DNA from: Providencia rettgeri
GTDB taxonomy: Bacteria > Pseudomonadota > Gammaproteobacteria > Enterobacterales > Enterobacteriaceae
Direction of reading: 5' to 3'
NCBI RefSeq assembly: GCF_013255915.1
Contig: NZ_CP053896.1
Span: forward strand, 992,001-1,056,000
Length of the DNA stretch: 64,000 bases
Under the pieces are notes generated by a model. It was not told the origin of the DNA. It searched no databases and saw nothing but the letters and a program-made list of their open reading frames with translations. Positions within the stretch are counted from its first letter, which is position 1; each line of letters starts with the position of its first letter. The position numbers and the translations under genes were made by a program. This document shows positions 1-8,136 of this stretch, piece by piece.

Positions 1-424
1 CGCCATGAATACGCCCTAAAGTGATTAATTTGTCATTACCGAAACTTTGTACACCAATAGAAATACGGTTGATTCCTGCCGCTTGGTAACCTGCAAAACG
101 GCCAGCCTCAACAGTGCCGGGGTTTGCTTCCATGGTGACTTCTGCGTGAGGGTCTAAATCAACTCTCTGACGTACGCCATCCATTAATGCTTGCATTGAC
201 TCAGCACTTAATAAACTGGGCGTTCCACCCCCAATAAAAATGGTTTTTACCGAACGCCCTGCAACTAATTTTGCATCAATGTCTAAATCGGCCAACAAGT
301 GTGCCACATATTCTTGCTGAGGAATTTCCCCCTTAAGTGTGTGCGAGTTGAAGTCACAATAAGGGCATTTTTGCACACACCAGGGGATATGGATATACAG
401 GCTCAGTGGGGGGAATTTAAGCAT
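1..424 (-). CDS. hemW: HemW, radical SAM heme chaperone (partial, N-terminal part)
   Basis: The visible 141 codons are the N terminus of HemW (YggW), a radical SAM protein of the coproporphyrinogen-oxidase-like family thought to bind and transfer heme; the rest lies left of the window. The translation begins M-L-K-F-P-P-L and carries the [4Fe-4S] motif C16-V-Q-K-C20-P-Y-C23, followed by the FIGGGTPS glycine motif and the conserved EANPGT and ISIGVQSF stretches, all typical of the family. The ATG at 422-424 lies inside the end of rdgB (8-base overlap), the same translationally coupled arrangement as in E. coli. HemW has no CPO activity in the best-studied members, so the older annotation as oxygen-independent coproporphyrinogen oxidase should be avoided. 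Confidence 0.93.
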   Translation of the reverse strand, partial: MLKFPPLSLYIHIPWCVQKCPYCDFNSHTLKGEIPQQEYVAHLLADLDIDAKLVAGRSVKTIFIGGGTPSLLSAESMQALMDGVRQRVDLDPHAEVTMEANPGTVEAGRFAGYQAAGINRISIGVQSFGNDKLITLGRIHG

Positions 425-1010
425 TCTTCAGCGCATCCAACATCATTGTGAGGGCTCTTCCACGATGTGAAACGGCTTGTTTTTCTGCTTTTGTTAACTC
501 TGCTGAGGTGCAACCTAATTCAGGAACATAAAATATAGGGTCATAACCGAAGCCACCTTGGCCTTTGCGTTCATGAGTTATGACACCGTGCCAGCGACCA
601 TGAAAAACCAACGGCGTTGGGTCTTCTGCATGGCGTAAATAGACCAGAACGCAGTTGAATTGAGCCTGACGTTGGTCGTCAGGCACATTTTTCATTGCTT
701 CAAGTAATTTTATCAGGTTTTGCTCATCGGTCGCATCTTCCCCTGCATAACGTGCAGAGTAAATGCCAGGTGCGCCACCGAGTGCATCAACAGAAATTCC
801 TGAATCATCAGCAATTGCGGGTAACCCGGTTTGTGCTGCTGCATGGCGTGCTTTTAAGATCGCATTTTCAATAAAGGTTAAGCCTGTTTCTTCTGCAGAT
901 TCAACACCTAATGAGGTTTGTGCGACGATATCCATCCCAAAATCACGTAATAGGTCAGCTAACTCATTCACTTTCCCGGGGTTACCGGTGGCTAAAACAA
1001 CTTTTTGCAT
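417..1010 (-). CDS. rdgB: XTP/dITP pyrophosphatase (house-cleaning NTPase)
   Basis: RdgB hydrolyses deaminated purine nucleotides (XTP, dITP, ITP) to the monophosphate plus pyrophosphate, keeping them out of DNA and RNA. The 197-residue protein has the full Ham1 signature: substrate loop T8-G-N-P-G-K13, the acidic motif A-D-D-S-G with the catalytic Asp at 69, G-F-G-Y-D-P-I-F at 153-160 and S-H-R-G-R at 181-185. Length equals the E. coli protein. It is followed on the same strand by hemW with an 8-base overlap and preceded by yggT with a 16-base gap. E. coli has yggU between yggT and rdgB; there is no room for it here. Confidence 0.96.
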   Translation of the reverse strand: MQKVVLATGNPGKVNELADLLRDFGMDIVAQTSLGVESAEETGLTFIENAILKARHAAAQTGLPAIADDSGISVDALGGAPGIYSARYAGEDATDEQNLIKLLEAMKNVPDDQRQAQFNCVLVYLRHAEDPTPLVFHGRWHGVITHERKGQGGFGYDPIFYVPELGCTSAELTKAEKQAVSHRGRALTMMLDALKNA

Positions 1011-1026
1011 TATTTAAAACTCGTTT

Positions 1027-1611
1027 TTACATAATACCAATGGAATACATCATTGCAGTCAATGATGGGTCAATCATCAGTGAGATATCAACACGCAGAT
1101 AATTCAGCGCGATTAAAATAAACATTACAATCATTGCGGAGAAATCTAACCCACCCATAGCAGGGATAATACGACGAATTGGCGCCATTAAAGGTTCTGT
1201 TAATTGGTATAATAAATAGTCTACAGGATTACGGCCTTGGCTGACCCAGCTTAAAATTGCACGGATTAAAATCATCCAAAAAATCAATTTACCGGTATAG
1301 GTTAATAATAAAATCAGCCCCATAGGTAAAATACTTATGCCTAAAATAGGGAGCAAGTTAGTCGCCCACATACCAAAAATAATAGCTGCAATGGATAAAA
1401 TAAATGCCACAACCACTGAAGCGGTATCTATCGCGCCAAAAGAAGGAATGACTCGGCGCAATGGTGCGACGATAGGCTGTGTTGCTTTGACAACAAATTT
1501 CGAAAAGGGATTGTAAAAATCTGCACGCACCCACTGCATCCATACGCGCAGTAGTAATACAAAAATATACAGTTGAATCAGGGTAGTAACGACGAATACT
1601 AAGGTCTGCAT
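1027..1611 (-). CDS. yggT: YggT family integral membrane protein
   Basis: This 194-residue inner-membrane protein is built of two YGGT repeats: one around residues 22-67 (W-x-x-W...P-x-x-A-P-L-R-R-V-I-P) and one around 117-162 (L-S-W-V...M-A-P-I-R-R-I-I-P), each flanked by hydrophobic helices. The biochemical role is unsettled; homologues have been linked to osmotic tolerance and, in organelles and Gram-positives, to membrane organisation. It sits 19 bases downstream of proC in a minus-strand operon, an arrangement common in enterobacteria other than E. coli. Confidence 0.88.
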   Translation of the reverse strand: MQTLVFVVTTLIQLYIFVLLLRVWMQWVRADFYNPFSKFVVKATQPIVAPLRRVIPSFGAIDTASVVVAFILSIAAIIFGMWATNLLPILGISILPMGLILLLTYTGKLIFWMILIRAILSWVSQGRNPVDYLLYQLTEPLMAPIRRIIPAMGGLDFSAMIVMFILIALNYLRVDISLMIDPSLTAMMYSIGIM

Positions 1612-1630
1612 GGTGAGTTCCGCGATTAAT

Positions 1631-2452
1631 TTAAAAAAGTTTTTCCATTTCTTCCGCTCTATTTATTGCGCTTTGCATTGCATCGGCAACAATCTGCGGA
1701 AGATTTCCATTATAAAATTGCTCTAAAGCCATCGCGGTGGTACCGCCTTTAGAGGTGACTTGTTCACGTAGAGTCGAAAAAGCCGTGTCATTTTGTGACT
1801 TAGCAAGTTCTACAGCCCCCTCAATCGCATGAAGAACGAGCTCTCTAGCTTGTTGTTTATCATAACCGAGTTGCTCTGCTTTTTGCTGCATTGATTCCAT
1901 AAATAGAAAGAAATAGGCAGGAGAGCTACCAGTAATAGCAATAATGTTATTGATTTCTTGTTCTTGTTGGCACCAAATCGTTGAGCCGACACTTTGCATC
2001 AGTTCTTGTGCAAATTGTTTGTCTTGCTCTGAAACTTTCCCTTGAGCAAATAGCCCACTAACGCCTTTCCCTACCAATGATGGCGTGTTTGGCATGATGC
2101 GCACTAAATTCAGCGAATGAGCGAAATAGTCGTTATAACGTTCTGCTGGGATCCCAGCCGCAATGGTTAGGACTAATTTTTGCTCAAAATCAGCCGCATT
2201 TTGTAGTGGTTCACATACTTCTTTCATCATTTGCGGCTTAACGGCAAGGACAATCACATCCGCAGCTTTGACAGCGGCTAAGTTATCATGACTGCTGATA
2301 ATGCCATATTGTTCAGCCAGTTTATCTCGACGCACAGGTGTCGGAGAACACACCGTGATCATCGATGCAGGGTAACCATGGTTAACCAGCCCAGCAATGA
2401 TGGCGTGAGCCATATTTCCGGCGCCGATGAAGGCAATTTTACGATGTTGCAT
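1631..2452 (-). CDS. proC: Pyrroline-5-carboxylate reductase
   Basis: ProC catalyses the last step of proline synthesis, NAD(P)H-dependent reduction of pyrroline-5-carboxylate. The 273-residue protein has an N-terminal Rossmann motif (F-I-G-A-G-N-M-A, about residues 8-15), the conserved V-R-x-M-P-N-T-P segment and the C-terminal dimerisation signature T-S-K-G-G-T-T-A near 233-240. The ATG follows a good ribosome-binding site (AGGAGAAC on the minus strand). proB and proA, the first two enzymes of the pathway, lie 32 kb away at 34824-37186. Confidence 0.96.
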   Translation of the reverse strand: MQHRKIAFIGAGNMAHAIIAGLVNHGYPASMITVCSPTPVRRDKLAEQYGIISSHDNLAAVKAADVIVLAVKPQMMKEVCEPLQNAADFEQKLVLTIAAGIPAERYNDYFAHSLNLVRIMPNTPSLVGKGVSGLFAQGKVSEQDKQFAQELMQSVGSTIWCQQEQEINNIIAITGSSPAYFFLFMESMQQKAEQLGYDKQQARELVLHAIEGAVELAKSQNDTAFSTLREQVTSKGGTTAMALEQFYNGNLPQIVADAMQSAINRAEEMEKLF

Positions 2453-2465
2453 TCTGTTCTCCTAT

Positions 2466-3158
2466 TTATTGGTGATATTGGCGCGCGCCAAAAATAGCGG
2501 TTCCTATGCGAACAAGTGTTGAACCGCAATGGATTGCTGCACGCATATCGTCAGTCATCCCCATTGAAAGAGTGTCAACCGTGGGATAAGTGGTTTTTAA
2601 TTGTTCAAATGCCTCATTCATTTGATGAAACACCGCACACTGGCGTTCATAATCCGTTTCAGGTGCAGGGATCGTCATCAGGCCGCGTAACACTAGGTTT
2701 GGCATAGTAGCGACCTGTGCAGCAAGTTCTGTGACTTCTGCTAGTGTTATACCCGATTTACTGTTTTCATCGCTGATATTAATTTGAATTAGCACATTGA
2801 GAGGGGATTTTTCACTAGGACGTTGGTCATTTAAGCGCTGAGCAATTTTCGCTCTGTCTAAGGTATGAAACCAGTCAAAATGTTCAGCGACAAGGCGGCT
2901 TTTATTTGACTGTAATGGGCCAATAAAATGCCAAATAAGGTCATTTCTATGTGAAAAATATTGAATTTTCTCAACACCTTCTTGAACATAATTCTCACCA
3001 AATTGGCGCTGACCTGCCTCAATGGCTTCTGAAATAGCTTCACAAGGTTTTGTTTTACTTACCGCGAGTAGCGTAATGTCCTGTGGTGAGCGCTGACACT
3101 CTGCGGCAGCATGCTCAATACGCGCGGTGACATCAGAGATATTATTTTGAATGGTCAT
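2466..3158 (-). CDS. yggS: Pyridoxal phosphate homeostasis protein (PLPBP)
   Basis: YggS is the non-catalytic fold-III PLP-binding protein that buffers vitamin B6 and affects amino-acid pools. It has the family lysine in L-L-A-V-S-K-T-K-P (Lys35 from this start), the Q-R-Q-F-G-E-N-Y and L-I-W-H-F-I-G-P-L-Q segments, and the C-terminal G-S-T-L-V-R-I-G-T-A-I-F-G phosphate-binding region. The start is chosen at ATG 3158 (MTIQNN); an in-frame TTG four codons upstream is the alternative. Neither has a recognisable Shine-Dalgarno sequence, which is unusual among the neighbours. It lies 13 bases before proC. Confidence 0.93.
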   Translation of the reverse strand: MTIQNNISDVTARIEHAAAECQRSPQDITLLAVSKTKPCEAISEAIEAGQRQFGENYVQEGVEKIQYFSHRNDLIWHFIGPLQSNKSRLVAEHFDWFHTLDRAKIAQRLNDQRPSEKSPLNVLIQINISDENSKSGITLAEVTELAAQVATMPNLVLRGLMTIPAPETDYERQCAVFHQMNEAFEQLKTTYPTVDTLSMGMTDDMRAAIHCGSTLVRIGTAIFGARQYHQ

Positions 3159-3161
3159 TAT

Positions 3162-3213
3162 TTTATTCAATATGGTTTATTCAATACTATTTTATTCATG
3201 TCATACATGAATA
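3162..3213 (-). promoter_or_regulatory. Repeat-rich region with palindrome upstream of yggS
   Basis: Three copies of TTTATTCA begin at 3162, 3176 and 3191 (the first two extend to TTTATTCAATA), at a spacing of 14 and 15 bases. The third copy merges into a perfect 9-base inverted repeat, TATTCATGT at 3193-3201 and ACATGAATA at 3205-3213. It lies immediately upstream of yggS, where an operator would be expected, but no regulator is recognised. The remainder of the gap to ruvX shows nothing further. Confidence 0.35.
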
Positions 3214-3305
3214 GCGACTGTAGACCATAGTGTAAAGCAAATTACATCAGAACGGCACCATGGCGTGAGGTTAAGCTAAAAATAACCACGCAAAATACGC
3301 AATAA

Positions 3306-3725
3306 TTACATCTGTTGTTCAAACCAGCTTTCAAGGATCACCACGGCAGAGGCTGAATCAACTTTACCTTTGCTTAGTGCTCGATAACCGCCTTGTTCAA
3401 AAAGGCCTGCTTTTGCTTCAACCGTGGAAAGACGTTCATCATGTAGTTCGACTTTAACACCAAAACGGCCATGAATTCGATTTGCAAAATTACGGGCTTG
3501 GCTTGTAACCAGTTGCTCCGTACCATCCATATTAAGGGGAAGCCCGACAATAACCAACTGTGGTTGCCATTCTTTAAGTAACTTTTCGATTTGTTGCCAA
3601 TCAGGGCGGCCGTCACTGGCTTTTAGTGAGGTTAATGGCCGTGCAGTACCTGTAATTTCTTGCCCAACTGCAACACCGATACTTTTGGTTCCAAAATCGA
3701 AGGCTAACAAAGTTTTTCCAGACAT
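3306..3725 (-). CDS. ruvX: Putative Holliday junction resolvase / pre-16S rRNA nuclease
   Basis: RuvX (YqgF) is an RNase H-fold nuclease implicated in 5' maturation of 16S rRNA and proposed as a Holliday junction resolvase. The 139-residue protein shows the family acidic motifs: L-A-F-D-F-G-T-K-S near residues 8-16, the V-G-L-P-L-N-M-D-G loop, D-E-R-L-S-T-V-E-A and the C-terminal D-S-A-S-A-V. Its start codon overlaps the yqgE stop by one base (TAATG), so the two are translationally coupled, as in E. coli. Confidence 0.94.
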   Translation of the reverse strand: MSGKTLLAFDFGTKSIGVAVGQEITGTARPLTSLKASDGRPDWQQIEKLLKEWQPQLVIVGLPLNMDGTEQLVTSQARNFANRIHGRFGVKVELHDERLSTVEAKAGLFEQGGYRALSKGKVDSASAVVILESWFEQQM

Positions 3726-4288
3726 TAAGCATGCCCCGCTTGCATTGAAATTGTATGAATATCAACACCAATTAATTTAGCCGCAGCACTCCAGCGCTCG
3801 TGAATGGGTGTGTCAAAAATAAGCTGAGGAGAAGCTTCAACGGTTAGCCAACTATTTTCCATAATTTCACGCTCAAGTTGGCCTGGCTCCCAGCTTGCAT
3901 AACCTAGCGCCACTAATGAGTTGGTAGGTGAGTGCTCACTTCCTAAAGTCTCTAAGATATCTTTTGACGTCGTCACCATAACGTCATCATTTAAATGCAG
4001 GCTAGATAAAAAGCCTTTAATTGGTGTATGTAAGATAAACCCATGTTCTTCTGCAACAGGGCCACCCGCAATGACGGGCTTTTTTAAATTACGGTTATCA
4101 ATTTTATCTGAAATCGTAATTTCGAGTTTTTTGAGCATCGTATCGACAGAAAAGTCATCAATAGGTTTGTTAATCACGATCCCCATCGCCCCTTTTTCAT
4201 TGTGCTCACACACATAAACGACCGACTGTTCAAAATAAGGGTCTGTTAAGGATGGCATGGCGATAAGAAAATGGTTTTGCAGATTCAA
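3725..4288 (-). CDS. yqgE: UPF0301/AlgH family protein YqgE
   Basis: A 187-residue member of the AlgH/UPF0301 family of unknown biochemical function, always found next to ruvX. Family hallmarks visible are the N-terminal [12 protein letters not shown], the V-V-Y-V-C-E-H segment, G-G-P-V and the [11 protein letters not shown] motif. The start is TTG at 4288, supported by exact agreement of the N terminus with homologues and a GGAG about eight bases upstream. It ends overlapping ruvX by one base. Confidence 0.92.
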   Translation of the reverse strand: MNLQNHFLIAMPSLTDPYFEQSVVYVCEHNEKGAMGIVINKPIDDFSVDTMLKKLEITISDKIDNRNLKKPVIAGGPVAEEHGFILHTPIKGFLSSLHLNDDVMVTTSKDILETLGSEHSPTNSLVALGYASWEPGQLEREIMENSWLTVEASPQLIFDTPIHERWSAAAKLIGVDIHTISMQAGHA

Positions 4289-4361
4289 ACTTAGACTCCA
4301 GCAAATTTAAAAACAATTGATAGAACACAATAAAAGGCAAAACTATAAGGTGGTAAATAAA

Positions 4362-4456
4362 ACTGATGACTTTTACCGTTTGAAAATAATATATCGCGTG
4401 AAAAAACATCTTTTGTAAAAACAATATATTGCGTGTGAAAAATAAAAGTCATCAGT
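4362..4456. repeat. 95-base inverted-repeat element between gshB and yqgE
   Basis: Perfect 14-base arms, ACTGATGACTTTTA at 4362-4375 and TAAAAGTCATCAGT at 4443-4456, enclose a 67-base interior. The interior contains two near-identical direct copies of AATATAT(C/T)GCGTG(TG)AAAAA beginning near 4387 and 4421. The element fills about half of the gshB-yqgE gap. It could fold as a hairpin in the transcript running from gshB to yqgE or be a small MITE-like repeat; no known family is recognised. Confidence 0.5.
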
Positions 4457-4478
4457 AAAAATAAACCACTACTATAAA

Positions 4479-5426
4479 TTATTTATTGAGACGGCGTTCA
4501 ATGGCATCCATTAACATACCGGTAATGGAGATATCAAATGCGGCTTCAATTTCCCGCGCACACGTTGGGCTGGTCACGTTAATTTCAGTTAAACGGTCAC
4601 CGATGATATCAAGACCAACAAAAATTAAGCCTTTTTCTTTTAATGTTGGCGCGACAGCACGCGCAATGGCCCAGTCACTTTCACTTAATGGACGCGCTTC
4701 CCCACGGCCACCCGCAGCAAGGTTACCTCGGGTTTCGCCTTGAGCTGGAATTCGTGCTAAACAATACGGAACGGGTTCACCATCAACAACTAAGACACGT
4801 TTATCACCATCTTTAATTGCTGGCAGGAAGTTTTGTGCCATGCAGTAGCGGGAGCTATGTTCTGTTAGCGTTTCAATAATCACACCCACATTTGGATCAT
4901 CTTGTTTGAGGCGGAAAATCGAAGCGCCACCCATACCATCGAGTGGTTTAAAAATGACATCGCCATGTTTTTGGTGAAATTCTCTCAACTTTTGTGGGCT
5001 GCGAGTGACTAATGTGTCCGGTGTTAATTCAGCAAACCAAGCCGTAAACAATTTCTCATTACAGTCGCGTAGGCTTTGCGGCTTATTCACAATTAGGGTG
5101 CCGGCTTGTTCCGCTCTTTCTAAAATATAAGTCGCATAGATAAATTCAGTGTCAAAAGGCGGGTCTTTACGCATTAAAATGGCATCAAGTGAACTTAGGG
5201 CGATGTCTTGTTCGCCATGAAATTCATACCATTTTTCAGGGTTTTCTTCGACCGTCACGATTTTTGTTTGTGCGCGAGCTTCACCTTGGTGTAAATACAG
5301 GTCATTCATTTCCATATAATGGATTTCATAACCACGACGCTGAGCTTCCAACATCATTGCAAAACTGGTGTCTTTCTTGATTTTGATGGATGAAATAGGA
5401 TCCATCACTATACCGAGCTTGATCAT
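4479..5426 (-). CDS. gshB: Glutathione synthetase
   Basis: GshB joins gamma-glutamylcysteine and glycine with ATP to form glutathione, the second step after GshA (encoded at 47558). The 315-residue protein has the N-terminal prokaryotic GSHase substrate domain (K-L-G-I-V-M-D-P-I) and a C-terminal ATP-grasp domain with F-K-P-L-D-G-M-G-G, the Y-C-L-A-R-I-P and R-G-N-L-A-A-G-G-R-G loops, and the metal-binding E-I-N-V-T-S-P-T. The ATG follows AAGGAGAAAAA. It lies 9 bases after rsmE, so the two are probably cotranscribed. Confidence 0.97.
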   Translation of the reverse strand: MIKLGIVMDPISSIKIKKDTSFAMMLEAQRRGYEIHYMEMNDLYLHQGEARAQTKIVTVEENPEKWYEFHGEQDIALSSLDAILMRKDPPFDTEFIYATYILERAEQAGTLIVNKPQSLRDCNEKLFTAWFAELTPDTLVTRSPQKLREFHQKHGDVIFKPLDGMGGASIFRLKQDDPNVGVIIETLTEHSSRYCMAQNFLPAIKDGDKRVLVVDGEPVPYCLARIPAQGETRGNLAAGGRGEARPLSESDWAIARAVAPTLKEKGLIFVGLDIIGDRLTEINVTSPTCAREIEAAFDISITGMLMDAIERRLNK

Positions 5427-5435
5427 TTTTTCTCC

Positions 5436-6167
5436 TTACCCCAGATCACCTAAGCGCACTTGCAGTGCTGTGATAGCGGTTAGCGCAGTCGTTTCTGTTC
5501 GTAATACTCGAGGCCCTAACAGTATATCGGTAAATTGATAGTTTGCTGTCATGGCAATTTCGTCTGCTGACAAGCCACCTTCAGGGCCAATCAACAATCG
5601 TACTTTCTTTAGTTCAGTGGGTAGCGTATTAATACTTTCTGTTGCCCGTGGGTGTAAATTGACTTTAAACGCACCGTCATTCTCGGTGCACCAGGCTTCA
5701 AGGGTTTGCACTGGGCGAATTTCTGGAATTCGGTTGCGGCCGCATTGTTCACAGGCTGCAATTGCAATTTTTTGCCATTGTAGTAATTTTTTTTCGAGTC
5801 GTTCGCCATCTAAGCGAACACCACAACGTTCTGATAATAAAGGTGTTATTGTATTAACTCCGAGTTCGACAGATTTCTGGATGGTAAATTCCATTTTTTC
5901 CCCACGAGACATGACTTGCCCTAGGTGCAAATCGAGCGGGGATTCTCTATCATCAATTTGGCTATTTTCAATGTGTACGAATACGTTTTTTTTAGTTGCT
6001 TCAGTAATTTCAGCACTAAAGGTCTGATTGCTGCCATCAAAAAGTTCGAGTTTTTGGCCAGCAGTCATGCGTAGCACCCGGCCGACATGGTTTGCGGCAT
6101 CATCACCAAGAGAAATTGTTGTATTTATTTGAAGAGGCTCAGGGTGATAAATGCGTGGAATGCGCAT
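5436..6167 (-). CDS. rsmE: 16S rRNA m3U1498 methyltransferase
   Basis: RsmE methylates N3 of U1498 in 16S rRNA using SAM. The 243-residue protein has a PUA-like N-terminal domain (R-I-P-R-I-Y...H-V-G-R-V-L-R-M) and a C-terminal SPOUT trefoil-knot domain, with the knot motifs L-I-G-P-E-G-G-L-S and [12 protein letters not shown] clearly present. It heads the minus-strand run rsmE-gshB. In E. coli endA and sprT lie upstream of it; here an unrelated divergent prepilin-peptidase-like gene follows instead. Confidence 0.96.
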   Translation of the reverse strand: MRIPRIYHPEPLQINTTISLGDDAANHVGRVLRMTAGQKLELFDGSNQTFSAEITEATKKNVFVHIENSQIDDRESPLDLHLGQVMSRGEKMEFTIQKSVELGVNTITPLLSERCGVRLDGERLEKKLLQWQKIAIAACEQCGRNRIPEIRPVQTLEAWCTENDGAFKVNLHPRATESINTLPTELKKVRLLIGPEGGLSADEIAMTANYQFTDILLGPRVLRTETTALTAITALQVRLGDLG

Positions 6168-6445
6168 AGCTTTTCCTTAGTACAAACTGGGTTAATAAAT
6201 AATATAACTTTGATGAATATGGGGGTTGAATTGTTAAACTCAAGCGCTACTACCTAGTTTATAACGAAATACTGACCTTTTATAGTATGTCTGTGCCATT
6301 AGCGACATCTTAAACTGTGATGAAGTCCACTAGGGGATACTGATATTCGAATAAACCGATTCTACTCTACGGAATTAAAGTGTTGGGGGCATCGGAAATT
6401 CACAGTATATTTATTTTTATCTCCATAAAGGAATAAGGAGTTAAT

Positions 6446-7255
6446 ATGAGGGAACTAATTTGTATTTTTATATCATCAGCTATATCTATTATTTCACCGT
6501 CTGAGCAGTTTATATTATCATGCCAAAATGGAAAATTTACAAATTCGTTTGATTTTGTTTGTATTTTTTCTGCTTTGATTATGTTGTTAATCTCTTTTTT
6601 CTCGACTAAAAAGCTACTTATTTATTTACCAGTTGTTTTTTTTGATAAATCAAAAATTATTATTAAAAATACTATTCTACTTCTAATATATGGCGTATTA
6701 ATTTTTATAATATATTGGAAGTCTGATGGTTTATATATGATTTTATTTTTAATACTATATATTAATTTGATAATTCCATTATTCATCATTGATAGTAAAA
6801 TAGGTTATCTCCCTGATATTCTTACATACCCATTATTATGGTTGGGGCTGTTATATCAAATTCATTTGCCAAATGGGAATGTGGTTTCAGCTATTTATGC
6901 GGTGCTGATCAGCTACTTAGTAATGCTTATGGTGGTGACATTGGTTGAAAAACAAACGTCTCAGCCACAAATGGGGAGGGGGGATTTTAAACTCGTTGCC
7001 GCTTGTTCTGCCTGGCTTGGGGTTTGGCAGCTTCCTTACTTTTTGGGGACTGCCGCAGGGGTAGGGCTATTACAATATTGGGTAATCAATGGGTTATTGC
7101 CTAAAATATATCAAAAGAAGCAACAGGCGAATCAGGCCTACCCTGAGACATTATCTGGGGCAAAAATAGCTAAAAAAACGAAGATGATCCCATTTGGCCC
7201 CGCGCTAATTATTAGTGCTAGCATATGGTTGTATTTATCAATAATTGAATATTAA
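6446..7255 (+). CDS. A24-type prepilin peptidase-like membrane protein, short N terminus
   Basis: A 269-residue polytopic membrane protein with the aspartyl protease signatures of type IV prepilin peptidases: I-I-D116-S-K-I-G-Y-L-P-D and M-G-R-G-D180-F-K-L, plus the conserved I-P-F-G-P-A-L near 248-254. Family members usually have an N-terminal methylase half with a C-P-x-C...C-x-x-C zinc motif; that is absent here, and the first 110 residues are mostly hydrophobic. No pilus or type II secretion genes are nearby, so its substrate is unknown. The first roughly 380 bases are very AT-rich while the catalytic half resembles flanking genes in composition. ATG follows AAGGAATAAGGAG. Confidence 0.75.
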   Translation: MRELICIFISSAISIISPSEQFILSCQNGKFTNSFDFVCIFSALIMLLISFFSTKKLLIYLPVVFFDKSKIIIKNTILLLIYGVLIFIIYWKSDGLYMILFLILYINLIIPLFIIDSKIGYLPDILTYPLLWLGLLYQIHLPNGNVVSAIYAVLISYLVMLMVVTLVEKQTSQPQMGRGDFKLVAACSAWLGVWQLPYFLGTAAGVGLLQYWVINGLLPKIYQKKQQANQAYPETLSGAKIAKKTKMIPFGPALIISASIWLYLSIIEY

Positions 7256-7316
7256 ATTAAATGACAACCATACGTGTATGTATGAAAGGGGCGAGTAAAA
7301 ATAGGAGTTGTAGTTG

Positions 7317-7961
7317 TTAAGACGCTGCTGTTACTAGAGAGTCTAAAAACTGCTGCCATTTACTCGGTTCACCAAGGTAATTTTGTAATGGAACACGCAA
7401 CCATCTATCCTGTTGTTGTATTAACAGTGTTGGAAAACCGGATGCACCTGACTGCGCTAACAAAGCCTTACTTGTTCCAATGTGGGCCGCAGTTTCATGT
7501 TGCTCACATTCACTGTAGTCGGACACATACTGGGTTACATCGAGGCTAATTTCTTTGGCGAGCTCAAGAAGTACCGCGGTATCTTTAATATGGCGTCCTG
7601 AAATGTAGTGTGCTTTTTGAATGGCTTTAAGCATTTCAAAGCCTTTGCCTTGCTTGGTTGCCGCTAATATAGCGGTTTGCGGTGGTGTTGAGTCCATAAC
7701 CAAATTAGGTTCGTGTAGCATTTTTATATAGTCATCGCCAAACACTTGCCCTGTCATTGATGCAATGCGCTTATCGGATTGCAGAATATATTGGCGAAAA
7801 TTATCATCTAAATGTAGACGAGCGTCACCTGCTAGCATGCCTCCACCATGCATTTCAATGTTGATACTTGGGTGTTGCTTGGCAATTTCGACTAAAGGTG
7901 CTGCAGCGTAGCACCAGCCGCAATAAGGGTCATAAATATAGTGTAGGGTGATGTTACTCAT
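7317..7961 (-). CDS. DsbA family thiol oxidoreductase, cytoplasmic type
   Basis: A 214-residue thioredoxin-fold protein of the DsbA/FrnE-like class. The active-site dithiol C14-G-W-C17 sits right after the first beta strand (H-Y-I-Y-D-P-Y), and the cis-proline loop G-F-P-T occurs in the C-terminal part (S-G-A-S-G-F-P-T-L-L). There is no signal peptide, so it probably acts in the cytoplasm, unlike DsbA itself. Its substrate cannot be told from sequence. It is a single gene, convergent with the prepilin-peptidase-like gene. Confidence 0.8.
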   Translation of the reverse strand: MSNITLHYIYDPYCGWCYAAAPLVEIAKQHPSINIEMHGGGMLAGDARLHLDDNFRQYILQSDKRIASMTGQVFGDDYIKMLHEPNLVMDSTPPQTAILAATKQGKGFEMLKAIQKAHYISGRHIKDTAVLLELAKEISLDVTQYVSDYSECEQHETAAHIGTSKALLAQSGASGFPTLLIQQQDRWLRVPLQNYLGEPSKWQQFLDSLVTAAS

Positions 7962-8136
7962 AATCGTTCTCTTTATTTGCTATTTTTAAGTAATTTGAAT
8001 TAAGTTGTATCATTATCATCAAAAGATTAATACCACTGTCATCTAGTTAAATCAGCCAAATTGTTTTAGGTAAGTCATTCAGTGTGTAGATACGGGACAT
8101 ACCGCGCAACTGGCTGAAATAGTGAATATTACTTAA

